Under the pieces are notes generated by a model. The model was not told where the DNA came from. It saw only the letters and a program-made list of their open reading frames with translations, and did no database searches. A stretch of DNA of 64,000 nucleotides. Source: Botryotinia globosa (Eukaryota; Ascomycota; Leotiomycetes; Helotiales; Sclerotiniaceae). The position numbers and the translations under genes are program-made. The stretch covers positions 2,108,001-2,172,000 of the forward strand of contig RCSZ01000006.1 in NCBI GenBank assembly GCA_014898425.1, given 5' to 3'. How positions within the stretch are numbered: position 1 is the stretch's first letter; each line of letters starts with the position of its first letter. Below are positions 11,366 through 23,328 of this stretch, in pieces.

Positions 11366-13525
11366 CCATTTTCTGCTTAAAATATCAGCAAGGACCGGTT
11401 GGAGATGGATTCTAAAGCTTGAGAAAACGGCAAAGTATGCACTATAATGATTGCACCTGCAATCCAAGCGATTAGCACTAGTTTGAATTTAAAAGAGTAT
11501 CCAGCATTCATCTGAATTTGCACTCAATCTGCGGGTGTGAAAATATCGGAATGTCTACTGTAATCAGGTATCGAACGATCAACCGATCTAACATCTAATA
11601 ATGCAGTCAGTAGATACTTATGGCAATGCCGTCAACGCTCCGGTTTCTACGCAGCGTATTTGGACAACTCCAGCTTCCAGCCCGACAAGGAAACAATCTT
11701 GATTTCTCAACTTCTCCACAGCATTGGAAAAATTCTTGAATAGCAGGTGGACTATTCACTAATAGTTCTCCCATTTTAAACATTCGGATGCCTCTCAAAA
11801 TCCACATCTCTGAACTATCGAACTATTCTCGAATATTCAAAACTCTGAGTTTACCACATCCTTCCTCTCTGCGCTTGAATTTCTGTGAATACTCAGATTA
11901 TATTATTATGGCGGTCCATCTTGGTGTATCCATACCGTCTAGTAAGTTCATCAACTACATGCATGGACTCGGATGGAATGATTCTTTTAAAAGCCTCTGA
12001 TACTGTATTGATGTCTTTAGCAAAATAACCTTCAGGTCTAGAAAGAATTGAGCTGAATCTTCTGCGGCTGGGGAAAACATTCCAGTCTACTCGATCGACG
12101 TTGATTCAATATTTGGTACTCGATATTCAGTCCACGTAGGCAATTAGGTATATACCCCCAGATTATCACCAGAGAAATACACTACTAAAGGATTCTCAGA
12201 TATCAAATTGTAGATTGCATCATACACTCGGATCAGCGACATAGGAATCTAAAGGAGGCTAAGATCGCTTTGGGGAGATATCAGACGAATGAATAAATAT
12301 AGTTACTTACATTATTTATCATTTTTATATATTCGTGTCATTCTTTCTTCGATGCTAAGCAAGCTGTATCGTTCATTTTTTGATGTGTTGTGTTGTGTAT
12401 ATGTGATAACTTAAAATTTTGAGGTATCTTGAACTTCATGTTTTTACTACTTGTTGTAATATCTGGCTCCCCTAAGTTTAATAAGAGACTGAGGGTTTAC
12501 AATCAAATTCCCAAATTTCTTGTCTAAAATGAAGGCCTGTCTAGAAATTTGATTTATGATGAGACATTGTACGTCATTCCATTTATATTTACTACATTAT
12601 AGAAATCGTTTGATTGGTTGTGTTTAAGCGGAATACAAAATATGATAATCGAGGACATCCATCTCAGCATGGAGATTATGGAGTGGTAGATTATTTCTAG
12701 TAATTCTGTCGCACAAGTAGCGACAATGGAATTATTAGATTAAGGGTCAGGATTGACATCGATTTACAATAATATTACGGTATATAACAACTACCTACTC
12801 TTTGAATTTTGAGTCTTTTGTATGGATCTCAAACTCTCTGAGACGTAGGACTAGTTTCGAGTACGAATGAAATTTCGATGTTTCCTGATTCTATCAATAC
12901 GTTCGGGCTATTGATTGGACTTCATCGAACCTGTAGAACCAAGAGCCGAGTAGAATTAGAATGAGCTTGTTAGAATCCAGATAATAACGAATTCTTCATC
13001 GCGAGTTGGGGGATATTCATCTGCTTGTACCTCCCTCAACTTCCTACATACTTCTACGGGATCTCTTGCTTCCAAAGATTGATAAGATTGATTTATTTGA
13101 CGGGAATCTTGGTTGAATTTACATTCACTGAAAGTTATCAGAAAAATGAACTCGACGAGATACGTTGCGTACTTGCTTAATATCGAAAATTTGCTTGCAC
13201 GCGAGTAATGAATGCATTTTAGTACAAAAGCTTATTGATTTTCCAGAGCAAACCTCGTGTACAGGTTGAAGAGACGAAGCCTATGATCACTACGACACTC
13301 AAATGAATATTTGACGTTAGACTTCTAGCTTTACTTTGCTGCTAACATGTATTTGCTTTAGCCGAGGTATGGAGTTCTTGATTAGATGTGGAGCGGGGGT
13401 ATAATTTTTGTGGAAACACTGCCTCAAGGCCCAACGGCAATTGCGAAACCGTATAAATATTTCAAAACCAGAGTGCAATTCAACAAACACAACAAACTGT
13501 GACCATTCAAGCCTACTTGAAAACA
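11366..13525. other. Intergenic region, gene-poor
   Basis: More than 2 kb without a supported gene. ORFs are short and frames are broken throughout. It could contain decayed coding sequence, but I cannot identify any. Confidence 0.45.
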
Positions 13526-13612
13526 CTCTCGGTCGTCTAGTTGGTTTATGACGTCAGACTGTAATTGCACATTGTAATCTGGATGTCGCGTGTTCGACTC
13601 ACGCCTGAGAGA
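13526..13612 (+). tRNA. tRNA-Tyr (GTA) with intron
   Basis: Acceptor CTCTCGG pairs with CTGAGAG. The anticodon stem TCAGA/TCTGG encloses the loop CTGTAA-A, interrupted after base 37 by a 12-nt intron (TTGCACATTGTA). The T arm is GCGTG-TTCGACT-CACGC. The anticodon is GTA, and the intron position is canonical for nuclear tRNA-Tyr. Discriminator base is A at 13612. Confidence 0.92.
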
Positions 13613-13727
13613 GTTACCTTTTTGTATTTTTTTGGCAATTAAACATCGATTTTGAGGTTCGTACGCACTTTTTGCTTCTAGATAGTTGAATTTTTGAAAA
13701 GAGCGGGGCGGCCCGCTAAGGCCGCCG

Positions 13728-13789
13728 GATATCAAACAAAGCAAACACAAGCCCGGTTTGCACAATTGGTTGAGCGTGGGTCTTTTAAG
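13728..13789 (+). pseudogene. Truncated, inverted copy of the tRNA-Lys(TTT) 5' half with upstream flank
   Basis: The sequence is nearly identical to the reverse complement of 14455-14517: about 22 bp of 5' flank (GATATCAAACAAAGCAAACA) plus the tRNA 5' half through the anticodon (13751-13789). Beyond TCTTTTAAG the similarity ends and no T arm (TTCRA motif) follows, so no tRNA can form. Differences from the intact gene are few. Confidence 0.8.
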
Positions 13790-13993
13790 CTAGGTCGGAG
13801 AGCTACTCACTCTACTGTCTATAACTCTCTGAGCGGACGGGAACAAAATAAATTTTGTTAACATCATCATGAGCAGCAACTCCGGCCAACAACCCCTTCA
13901 TCTCGGACAGAGTCTTTGGTTGGTTCTATTAGGGAGGGACAAAAGAATACCACAAAAATCACTGACAAAAACATTTTCTAATGAAGGGAATTG

Positions 13994-14094
13994 AGCCCAA
14001 CGGGGGGGTCGAACCCCCAACCTTGTGATTTCAGAAGAACTCGTAGATATTGGATCATAAGAGTCACACGCTCTACCGATTGAGCTAGCCGGGC
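13994..14094 (-). tRNA. tRNA-Lys (CTT) with intron
   Basis: Reading the minus strand: acceptor GCCCGGC pairs with GTTGGGC, the D arm contains AGCTCAATCGGTAGAGC, and the anticodon stem TGTGA/TCACA encloses CTCTTA-A, giving anticodon CTT. A 28-nt intron interrupts after base 37. The T arm is GGGGG-TTCGACC-CCCCC. All arms pair well. Confidence 0.93.
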
Positions 14095-14399
14095 AGGCTT
14101 TGATCTTTTGGATACTGTGAGGATCATTTCTAAATATTCAAACCATCAATGGCCGAAGAGAAAGCTTTGCAAAGAATCTAAGAAGAAAATGATAATTAGC
14201 GAGATTCGGTTTAGCTGGTGGAGGTTCTGATCGAACAAAAGAAATTTGTGGAGAAGCGGTACCTACAACCGAATGAACGTACTTCTCACTGAGTACAGCC
14301 CACGCAGTCAGTCGTAAGGGAAAAGAAGAGTTAACAAGTGTCACGTGCAACTGAAAATGAAGGGGCAAAATAGCAAAAATTTTCAAAAATAATTGCAAA

Positions 14400-14494
14400 C
14401 GCCCGATGAGAGGCTCGAACTCTCAACCTTGGGCTTTCATGTGATAGAATCTATCTTAAAAGGCCCACGCGCTAACCAATTGTGCCAACCGGGC
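14400..14494 (-). tRNA. tRNA-Lys (TTT) with intron
   Basis: Minus strand: acceptor GCCCGGT pairs with ATCGGGC, the anticodon stem TGGGC/GCCCA encloses CTTTTA-A, and a 21-nt intron follows base 37. The T arm is GAGAG-TTCGAGC-CTCTC. Its 5' half and flank occur again inverted at 13728-13789. Confidence 0.92.
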
Positions 14495-14724
14495 TTGTGT
14501 TTGCTTTGTTTGATATCTGGGTGAGTTTGTTTGAAAATATAATCCACACTTTATTGGGTCGAAAGGATTTTCAGCCGGATAATTTCGACGCAAATACTTG
14601 GCCCGCTTGGCCCGCTTATGTCAGCCCCCGAGGTGTATGACGCTAATTGTCCATCTAACTACATATCTAACTACCCGTGGATATGTGAAATACTCTGTCC
14701 ATATACCGAGGCCTATTTGAATCT

Positions 14725-15179
14725 GTTGGATCGACTTAGTAAGGCGTGTATACACAAAAAGCATATAGGGTTAAAATGGTCTTGAACTCTGTCTGCCCCC
14801 TTTGTATGAAGGGGGAATTGCTATATATACGTTCTTAGTTACGTGTTTCAACAGAATCATCTTGCGAACACACTCAAATTAAAATTCTGTCTGATGTAAA
14901 AGATATTCTATAATTTGTATAATATATATATAGAAATCTTAAAGAGAAAAATTGTATTATATAAAACTATATAAGACTATGTAAGATATAATAATTGTTA
15001 GAACACGTGACTAGATCGCATTGTAACCCCACTTTCGCACGAAGTATATGTGTGGGGTAGAACGTATATGTGGCTTAGCAATGCCCCCTTCATACGAAGG
15101 GGGCAGATAGAATTCAATATCATTTTAACCCCATATGCTTTGTATGTATATATACACCCCTTTACTAGATCAACCCAAC
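14725..15179. mobile_element. Non-autonomous terminal-inverted-repeat element (~455 bp)
   Basis: The left arm (14725 to about 14840) and right arm (about 15058-15179) are inverted copies about 115 bp long. They share GTTGG ends, the AAGCATATRGGGTTAAAATG segment, CTGCCCCCTT..GTATGAAGGGGG and ATATACGTTCT. The arm differences include many C/T and G/A changes. The interior is AT-rich and has no ORF. I could not find a clear target-site duplication. Confidence 0.75.
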
Positions 15180-15660
15180 AATAATATTATAAAAAAATCT
15201 ATATTATTAGAAAGTTTTTACTATTAATTTTTTTCTAAAAAAAAAACTTTTAATTTAGTATACAATCTTAAGCAGAGTTATAAAAGAAAAAGAAAAAGAA
15301 AAAGTATATAATTATGAATTAGAATTAAAAAAAATCAATTGTTATAAATCTTTTCAAACTATTCTGGAAATTGAAATTTACATTTGATATAAAAGTATTT
15401 TAATAATAGAAAGTTAAATATTAAAATTAATTATTATTCAAATACTTTTATATTGAATTTCAATTTCAGTTTTTGAAATAATTTAAAAAATAATTATATG
15501 AATCGATTCTTTTAATTTTAATTAATATTAATATCACTTTTCTTTTCTTCTTATTGATTCCTTTAAATTATATATCAAATTGAAAGTATTATATTAATAA
15601 AAATACACCTCGAAATTCTAAATACACTTTTAGCTCAAGCAGAATTCTATTTTAAATATA
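15180..15660. other. AT-rich block with hairpin and simple repeats
   Basis: Very AT-rich, no ORF. It contains an (AAAAG)n tract near 15283-15305 and an inverted repeat: 15366-15400 pairs with 15440-15470. It is probably RIP-affected transposon debris next to the preceding element. Confidence 0.6.
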
Positions 15661-15910
15661 TTAGCAAAATGGTTCAAATGGGCCTCGGTACCGTACAAGG
15701 AAGGCACGATCAATCCAAAAAAGTAGTCTCCTGCCCCAGTTTATACCCCTCAAATGGAATCCGGGGACGTCAACCGAGCATACTCCTCCTCCTTTACATA
15801 TATTTAAAATCGTATTCCACCACTACCACTACCACCACTACCATCTATAACAGATACCACACAAGTACGTACTACGATAGGAAACCAATTCTTCTAAAAT
15901 TCAATCCGAA

Positions 15911-16922
15911 ATGAATTCTTCAACTTCACGAATCGATTGGTCTGTAAATAGACCTCAGACTACGCGGGGAAACCTCGGAGCTAGTAGTGATTCAAATGAT
16001 TCTCGAACGAGTGTTGGAGGGCGAGTGAGGTCTACTCCTACTGCTAAAATACAAGATTCGGATACTCAGAGATGGGCTTCTACGACAGATGGGGACTATA
16101 CTTGGGATTGGAACTTTGCTGCTCAGTAAGTTATCACTATTTCACGAAATACATTTAGTTAGCACTTGTTATATTTCCTTTACATTATTCAGCTACATCA
16201 TTTGCTACCAAGTCACATTTAATTAATCCAATCCCCGGGAATCTTTCATTTGGCTTTACTCTCTTGGAGTTTTAGGAATTTAAGCCTCTTTCTTCAAAAC
16301 ACCAAACAAATGCTCGAAAAGGTTGTGAAAATGCGCAAATGCTGATGATTAGCAGAGGTGACCAAACCGAGACCAATTCCAACACATCTTCATACCCTCA
16401 TCCAGATTTATCATTGCCCCATCCAACTCTAAATCTCGATTTCCGTATGTCAGTTTCCCTAAATCCACGAATTTCCGTTGGCCAAACACCATTTGGACAT
16501 CGAAATTGGATATCATTCACAGGTGGTGTGTGGTCTGGATCATGGGGATCAGGAATCGTATTAGTACATTACTCTTTTCTCCTCCCCCTTTCGACACTAA
16601 TATTTCACAGCCCGGAGGTCAAGATAGCCAACTAATAATACCCGACGGATCAGCCCGTCTAGAAACGAACTATCTACTCCAAACTCATGATGATCCTCCA
16701 GCGCATATTGCGATCAAAACGCACGGTTGGAGAACGGGCCCCGCTGAAGTGTTAGCTCAGCTAGCGGACCCTGCGTTGGCTGATCAAGTTGATCCAAATA
16801 GTTATAAATTTAGGATGTTTATTGAGATGGAGACAGGTGATGAGAGATATAGTTCAAGGGTCAATTGTGAAATGTGGGTGGGTAGTGGCATGAGAAAAGG
16901 GGCGGAGGTTGTTTATGAGTAA
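15911..16922 (+). CDS. DUF3237 family protein with N-terminal extension
   Basis: Three-exon model: 15911-16125, 16356-16563 and 16611-16922 (about 244 aa). Donors are GTAAGT and GTACAT. The second intron (47 bp) has a CACTAAT branch point and CACAG acceptor, and the join gives GIVL-PGGQDSQLIIPDG. The C-terminal half matches the DUF3237 fold as I know it: PGGxDxQLIIPDGxARLE, a central HIAIKTHGWRTGPAEVLAQL, DPNSYKFRMFIEMETGD and a terminal glycine turn. The Ser/Thr-rich first exon is not part of the domain. The first intron is longer (about 230 bp) with two acceptors 3 nt apart (16352 and 16355). Biochemical role unknown. Confidence 0.75.
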
Positions 16923-17360
16923 GTGGTTGTGATCCAAACCTCGACTTCAGTACCGACTGACAATGTTGATATAGTGCATATCAAGTATCATAAGATCAGA
17001 TCGGTAACCGCTCTAAGTTTCGTAGAAAGTAACGCCTTTCAAAGACAAGGAAAGTGTGCTATGTTATCCTATAAGAAGGCGCGAAGCTCAAAGAAGAGGA
17101 AGTAGTGATGGTGAAAATGTCGGCCCGGGAGTTCTACTTCTTCCATTGACTTCGAGCAAATCATGATGAGGCATGCACGCTAGTTTCAATGCTGTTATTC
17201 TGTCCATCTTAGTATTCTAGCTGAAATAGTTGACGATTCTGCTTGTGTACCTGCAATATGAGACTGATTTCCCGGTCATAATAGAAGGCTATGAATGAGA
17301 TGACAAAAAATCATGCGCCCTGGAGAGTAATTCATTTTAATTTCTTCCTTGTGATATTCA
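16923..17360. other. Convergent intergenic region
   Basis: This lies between the 3' end of the DUF3237 gene and the 3' end of BNA6 on the opposite strand. A 60-codon plus-strand ORF here has no support. Nothing else is seen. Confidence 0.5.
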
Positions 17361-18300
17361 CTAATGATCGATTTTTAAAGAGAAATCGACATGAGGTACC
17401 CCTTGATGTATCGAACTCGTGGAGATGATATCTATATCTGTATATATGAATTAGAAATGATCGAGAGACGGGGGACATATTGAACCTACCATTATTGATA
17501 TAAGTTTCCACATTCTCAGATGTAAGCCCTCCACTACACTCCAGTAAGAACTCCCTCTTCCCAGCCCACCTTTGCCTTAAGCTCTTCGCAGCAACCTTCA
17601 ATCCATCCCCTGAAAAATTATCCAACATGATGATATCAGCACCAGCTTCAATAGCTTCATCAGCACCCTCTTCGCTATCAACCTCCACTTCAATCTTTAA
17701 TGCGAACCCACCAGCCGCCTTCGCAGCCTTAACCGCATCAGTAATACTACCCCTCGCCCAAATGTGATTATCCTTTAACATAGTCATACTAGACAAATCA
17801 TGTCTATGCCCATCTACCCCTCCAACAATCATTCCGTATTTCTCCACCAACCTGAAACCTGGTGTAGTCTTCCTTGTTCCAGCAAGAATTCCCTTGTACC
17901 CCGCCTTCCTAACCAAAACCTCCATATCCCTCGATTTCGTCGCAATACCAGAACAACGACTCAGTGTATTAAGTGCAACTCTCTCTCCTAGCAAAAGTTT
18001 TCGTACTGGTCCCGTAACAGTAGCTACGGCTGCTTTTCCGGATGCGCCAGGATCGACTAATGTTCCTTCCTTCATATGCCATTTTACAGAACATCCAGCT
18101 TGTGCGAATACCTCGTCGAAAAATGGCACACCTGCTAGTATTCCTCGCGATTTTCCATATAGAGTTGCAGTTCGTTCGCTATCACCAACGACAAATCCGC
18201 CGTAATCGAAGGAGGGGGTATCTTCTGCAAACCAGGCTGTGATTTGAGATTTCCAATGGACAGGAAGGAGATCTGCGGGGTTTCCATGTTCGAGAGACAT
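17361..18300 (-). CDS. BNA6: Quinolinate phosphoribosyltransferase (nicotinate-nucleotide pyrophosphorylase)
   Basis: Converts quinolinate and PRPP to nicotinate mononucleotide in de novo NAD synthesis from tryptophan. Two exons: 18300-17490 and 17437-17361, 295 aa; donor GTAGGT, acceptor ACAG. Start chosen at [13 protein letters not shown], the conserved fungal N-terminus; an in-frame ATG 54 bases upstream is less likely. Landmarks: [39 protein letters not shown], the substrate-binding [32 protein letters not shown], and ECSGGLT. The last exon supplies the expected [20 protein letters not shown] end. Length is normal. Confidence 0.96.
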
Positions 18301-18970
18301 TATTTTCGATGGTTTAAAGGACTCTTCAAGATATTGGGGAAAGAAATCGTACAAATTGAGGCGAATAAATTTCCTTGCTCAAGACGCTGTGGTTGTAGAC
18401 TGAATGTTCAAATGTTCGGAGGGGTCAGTCGATATACGAGGGAGGCTTTGGAACTATGGGACGCTTGGGCCTAGCTTGACCATGCCATGCCCCTCCGCAA
18501 AGATACTACTGCGACTAGATAGATCTTGTTTCCATCTTGTATAAGATTTCCTACCATATTTTCTATCATTCTCATCTCTTGATATATTTTCTGTTTGTAT
18601 TGGAATTATTTATATAGACCAATAATGTCAATTGCAGCACTTTAATGTATGCTCCATACCAAGCTCAAGTGCCTAGGTAAGGCCGACGAGAGAGATTCCC
18701 GTAGTTGTGTGTAGGTAGGCAGCACTCAGCACTAAAAAACAAATTTCGGAGTCCGAAGATCTATAAGACATGAGAGCTGCACAATCTGCTCAATACTTAC
18801 TTCATTTACTTCCGAGCTAGCAACTGTATTCATATTCAGATCAACTCTTGGTCGAGTGATGATCACGTCGAAAAGACACAGAAAATCAACATAGAAAACA
18901 AACCCCCTTCTCTCTAGATCCTCTACATTGTGTCTTCTCGTTCATTTCAATGAATTGATTGGATCCAAAG
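18301..18970. other. Divergent promoter region
   Basis: Intergenic sequence between BNA6 (minus) and the F-box gene (plus). I see no further gene. Confidence 0.5.
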
Positions 18971-20565
18971 ATGGGTTATAGCGAGAATGTTTGTCAAATC
19001 TGTGCTGTATCATTCAATCACGCAAGGTGCCGCACAAAATATGAACCACCAGAGGCTGGTTGGGGTCATTCGACTAGCTTGTATTATGCCAGAGAAGCGA
19101 GAGCCTGCTATGATTTATCAGAAGAAAGTGGCTGCGAGAAAATTCTCAGAAATGGTATATTGACTGAGCATATTGCTGGTCCAAATTGTGTTTTCGATGG
19201 GGGCTACAGCGGATATTGTATTTCAGTGGCGCAAATGAAGGTGGGCGTTGATTTCTTCGACAATCTCCCAATACTCACGATTGTAGGATATGAGGTTATC
19301 TCGTTACATCATTAAGAAACCAGAAAACGTTCCTGAAGAGGAAGATGCACCAGATTATGAAAAGTGCAGTGATTACTTTATTACAGATCAGTCAATCACC
19401 ACCCAAGATCATTGGCAGCCGGGGGACTTGCCCCGTTACCGTTACGGTATCGATTCGTTCTTGGCTATGAATCATGAAGTTGTAGATAAACATGGATTTC
19501 CTCGTGCTGTCCCAGTTCACGATTCATGCTGGAAAATCTTCGAACGTGTTTCAGAACTTCGACTGGGGAGAGTTGACCTCCAAGGATTCATGGCCCTTTG
19601 GCATGTAAGTGGCATTGACTAGAGTACTTGACAATGTTGACCTGTTATTTCTCTAGAGGTCTGCATGCTCGAATTGTGGTTTCCAAAATATCAAACAGGA
19701 CTCCATAATAAAGGAGTGTAAACAGCAGTGGTGGAATCATATTCCTGGCTCGGAAGTGCGATTTCAATCCCATATATCAAGATAATTATTAACATCCTGT
19801 TAGTATCTTGCAGCCAATCCTCACGATATTCCAGGACTCTCCCTCATACTATTAGAGGCATATCGACACCAGAATCCTTATGATAAGAATAAGGGGGCTG
19901 TTTGGCGCAAGAAACAATTCAATGGAGATTCGTCGCAGCCATATGTAAACTCAACAGATCATTTCAACAAGCTTCCGATCGAACTCAAGCAAAAATTATT
20001 ATACAAACTTGGATCTAAGGATATAGCAAACCTCCGCTTAGTAAGTCGCGCATTTCGTCAGCTTCCCCAGGAGCTGTTCAGGCATCTACTTGTGAAGGAG
20101 CTTCCATGGTTCTGGGAGATCGATCATATTCAACAACGCAAAATGGAACAAGTTCGAAACATGCTCCTCGAACGATATGGAGAAGATCTCTCAGGAATGG
20201 GCGAACGAGACGACTCTGTGCATGTGCAATTTATTAAAGATTGCGTCGCTATGAACCCACCAAATTTTGATTGGAAGCGAGTTTATGATCGGGTCAAACT
20301 TTTGCAGAAAGGGAACCTGGGAGTGAGGAACAGGGCGAGAGTCTGGGGATTAGCGGAGAGAATAGCGGAACGCATTGGTCATTTGAGAGGTATGGAAAGT
20401 CTCGAGAACAGATACGATCCAAGGGACGATGAGCATAGTTTGCAGTTCATACCTACGGAGGAAGAAATTGCTAGTGGCGCTGTCAATCATGGGTACGGAT
20501 GTAGTGAATGTAGTTATTACCAGATTGAGAGAATGGAGAATATCGAGCGAATGCTAGATGCATAG
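18971..20565 (+). CDS. F-box domain protein with Cys-rich N-terminus
   Basis: Probable substrate receptor of an SCF ubiquitin ligase. Four exons: 18971-19240, 19287-19604, 19657-19755 and 19804-20565 (482 aa), all introns in phase 0. The N-terminus has VCQICAVSFNHARCRTKYEP followed by a GW(G) element and further cysteines, a layout seen in many fungal F-box proteins; exon 3 adds a CSNCGF pair. The F-box lies near residues 284-318 (FNKLPIELKQKLLYKL...NLRLVSRAFRQLP). The C-terminus is charged with SECSYYQIER-like sequence and no recognised repeat domain. For exon 4 the acceptor TGTTAG at 19803 was chosen because TTGCAG ten bases later breaks the frame. Confidence 0.85.
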
Positions 20566-21296
20566 AATTATCTCTACCTCATGGATTGCTTTGTATCTAA
20601 AATCAACTCAGTTTTCTAGTCATGTGAATTGTCTTATTGAAATCTAAGAATTATTTCCATCTCGTTGCCAGAATACAGGCCAGGCAGGCTATTGCAAACC
20701 CTTGAAGAAAACTTGGGTACTCACCCCAGCTCAAGGTTCTTACATTTTTCCTCTGGGGCATTGATCAAAAGTTTGATCCAGTACTTTTCCCCCTCCTTTT
20801 CTCTGATGGGGACGTAAGCGCTAACAACAAGCTTTTGGGTCGCCAATCTGCAAACGCAATCCTGCGGCAATGGAGGTCAGAGCTTGAGACGGGTAGGTGT
20901 CTTCCTTTATCTGCAAGATTGAACAGAACTATTATCAACATGATGGTAACCAAGCGCGGGCAATTTCAAAAATCCTCAAAGCTTGCGGAAAATACACTCA
21001 AATCATCGAATACCTAGGCACTCATTATTGGCCAGTAATCTGACAGTTGGAAGCACTGCCGACGAGCCCAGCGGCTATCGATGGTTGGTAGCCACCACGC
21101 TTTCTTTCATTTAAGACCTCAAGAAATCTATGTGTCTCTTGGCTTCAATGGTGGATTCTCCTTGCTAGATGCTTATTTTTCATCGTACCAAACAATTTGC
21201 AGTCATTGTGGCTCTGTAATTGTATTACTAAATTACCTCCCCGTCCCCATTCAACTCAATATATGTGAATAGCTTTCCAAAATACCATTGTTCACC
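20566..21296. other. Intergenic region
   Basis: Short ORFs only. Contains the promoter of the CYSTM gene. Nothing else supported. Confidence 0.5.
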
Positions 21297-21687
21297 ATGC
21301 CATCACAATCTGATTCGAAACAACCGATACGTCCTCACTCACCTGCATCGATGGCAGTGCCACAGCTTCCGTCTCCTATCCACACTGAAGAACCAGTTCG
21401 TCTACATCCCTTATCTCATAATGTCTGCGTGTGACTGACTTTTTCTTTCCTAGAAACTAATCAAGGAGATGACTTTGTCACCAGAATCCGATCCTTCAGT
21501 AAACTTAAGAGGAGGTGGACGTCATTATCGACATCATCATTCTCATACAGGAAGGGAGTAAGTTCTTGCCATTTTCCGCTATTGGTAAACAAGAGAACAT
21601 TTCATACTAAAGTTTTGCGAAAATAGCACTGCAATTGTGGGTGGTTTATGCTGTTGTGAATGCTGTGAATGCTGCTGCTGCATATGA
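21297..21687 (+). CDS. Small CYSTM (cysteine-rich transmembrane module) protein, 87 aa
   Basis: Too fragmented to show as one ORF. Three exons: 21297-21395, 21454-21557 and 21627-21687; donors GTTCGT and GTAAGT, acceptors CCTAG and AATAG, phases consistent. The N-terminus is Ser/Pro-rich and presumably disordered, the middle is His/Gly/Arg-rich (GGGRHYRHHHSHTGR), and the end is IVGGLCCCECCECCCCI, the typical C-terminal CYSTM module. Such tail-anchored micro-proteins occur across eukaryotes and are linked to stress responses or membrane/metal roles; the function here is unknown. The final Cys block includes eight cysteines in ten residues. Confidence 0.85.
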
Positions 21688-23258
21688 CAGAAAGGATGAA
21701 AGGAATTGTAAGACTATAAGAATTTCGGAATAAATTGCACTTCTTGAATTAAATGATGGGATCCTGGTGACGGATAGATATTTCCGATTAGATGGCAAAT
21801 GTTAATATTCCACTTGGAAGACCGAATGCTGAAATTGAGCAAGATATCGGCGCGGTTTAAAGTGAGTTTTGGATGTCAAAGGCGGGTGCCTTCACACGCT
21901 TGGAAGGATGAAGAGAACGGTAGTCGAGCCCCTTTTCATGCTTTAACTAGGTATTGAAGTCATAAGAAAGTTTCTATTGCTTAAAATAGCAAGAATTGCG
22001 AAATGATCATTGTTCAAAGTAGGTACATTGCAGCTTTCATGAGGGAAACACCAGATTCGAATTCACGTGATTTTATATAAAAAATTATATTCTCACCACG
22101 CATCAAACCTCACAGGACGAACAACGTTCGACGACAAAATGGATTCGACGCAAAGTAGCAAATGTCGCTCTGAAAGCTTAGCATAGCATACTCGCGAGAG
22201 GGAGTTAAGTATGTACGCTTCCAGAATAACATCTTTGGAGCAACCTCAGTCAACTTCAATCAACTTGGGTTTGGGATTTGAGAGGCTTTCCCGCTGGCGG
22301 TAGAAGTGAAACTGAATTTGGACAAAGCAATGTATATCAACACCTATGGTATCTGGATACCTTTCTTAGAAGCTAGGATTTGATTGCGTTACTATAGCTA
22401 TAGGGCCAAAATCGTCGCACACTAGCCAACAATTTGGAATCAGAGATCGCGGTCGACTGTGGGTGGGAACTGGACCAACGTATCACGTGTATTAGGTGCC
22501 TTTGGTCAAGTAACCATCATATCACGATTGAATTGTTGTTCGCTCAACATAGGTAAGTATATTCATTTGCTAGTCAGCACCAGGGTATCTATGGCTCGGA
22601 GCGAGTTGGGCGTGGAGTTTTCATCCATTTAATCAAGGTCACGTGCTACATATGAGATGACTCCTTTCATCCATCTAGTTCATGGAGAAGTGGATCATCA
22701 TCAAGGAAGAGGAAGGTGGATAGTGAATGATTTATAATTGAATATATGATATTCTAATATCCTTTGCACTCATTAGATCATTCCCAGACCATGGGATTTG
22801 CTGCACTCGCTGCGTGGTTGTGTCAATGCCTCTTTAGGAATCGCTTCACTTAAACGCATAGGATCGTCAGAGCACCAATGACCTCACCTTGTTATGCTAG
22901 AGTTTGTTCCAGATCGTTGAAAGTACTACGATAATGCTGCTTTGTTGTCTCACGATCTATGTCGAATTTTCACATTGCAGATAAGTCAAGGCTGAATTGA
23001 TGTGGAAGAATTTTTATAATTTTTTGGTGTAATCTGGCAGAGAATCTGATGTCACTCTCTGCAAGTTACAGTTCATTTGGTGGATTAAAACATAACCAAA
23101 GAAGCAAACAAAGAAAAGAAAAGGCATCTATTGCCATGTGCTTGTAACCGAACGACCCATCAGGTGTACACCAAGATGGGTCTCACAGTCCTTCAGACTT
23201 GTTACAGAATGAATGGTCTCAATTGAAGTCAATTTCTGCACAAAGATCTGTCGAAGAC
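21688..23258. other. Intergenic region
   Basis: About 1.6 kb with no supported gene. Start of the accessory region. Confidence 0.45.
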
Positions 23259-23328
23259 ATATCCTGTCATCACCATCCCCACCACCACAAAATTCCTGCC
23301 CTCAAGACTCCTGAGCTAGCACCAGCAC
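23259..23328. repeat. Direct repeat, copy 1 (~70 bp)
   Basis: Nearly identical to 23499-23568 at an offset of exactly 240 bp (four or so mismatches). The core reads ATATCCTGTCATCACCATC then CCACCACCACAAAATTCC. Confidence 0.9.

Noticed and set aside
13424..13765. 113-codon minus-strand ORF
   Set aside because: It runs straight through the tRNA-Tyr gene, so it is a chance frame.
15669..15914. 81-codon ORF before the DUF3237 gene
   Set aside because: Contains a poly-Thr run from a simple repeat and ends where the better-supported first exon begins.
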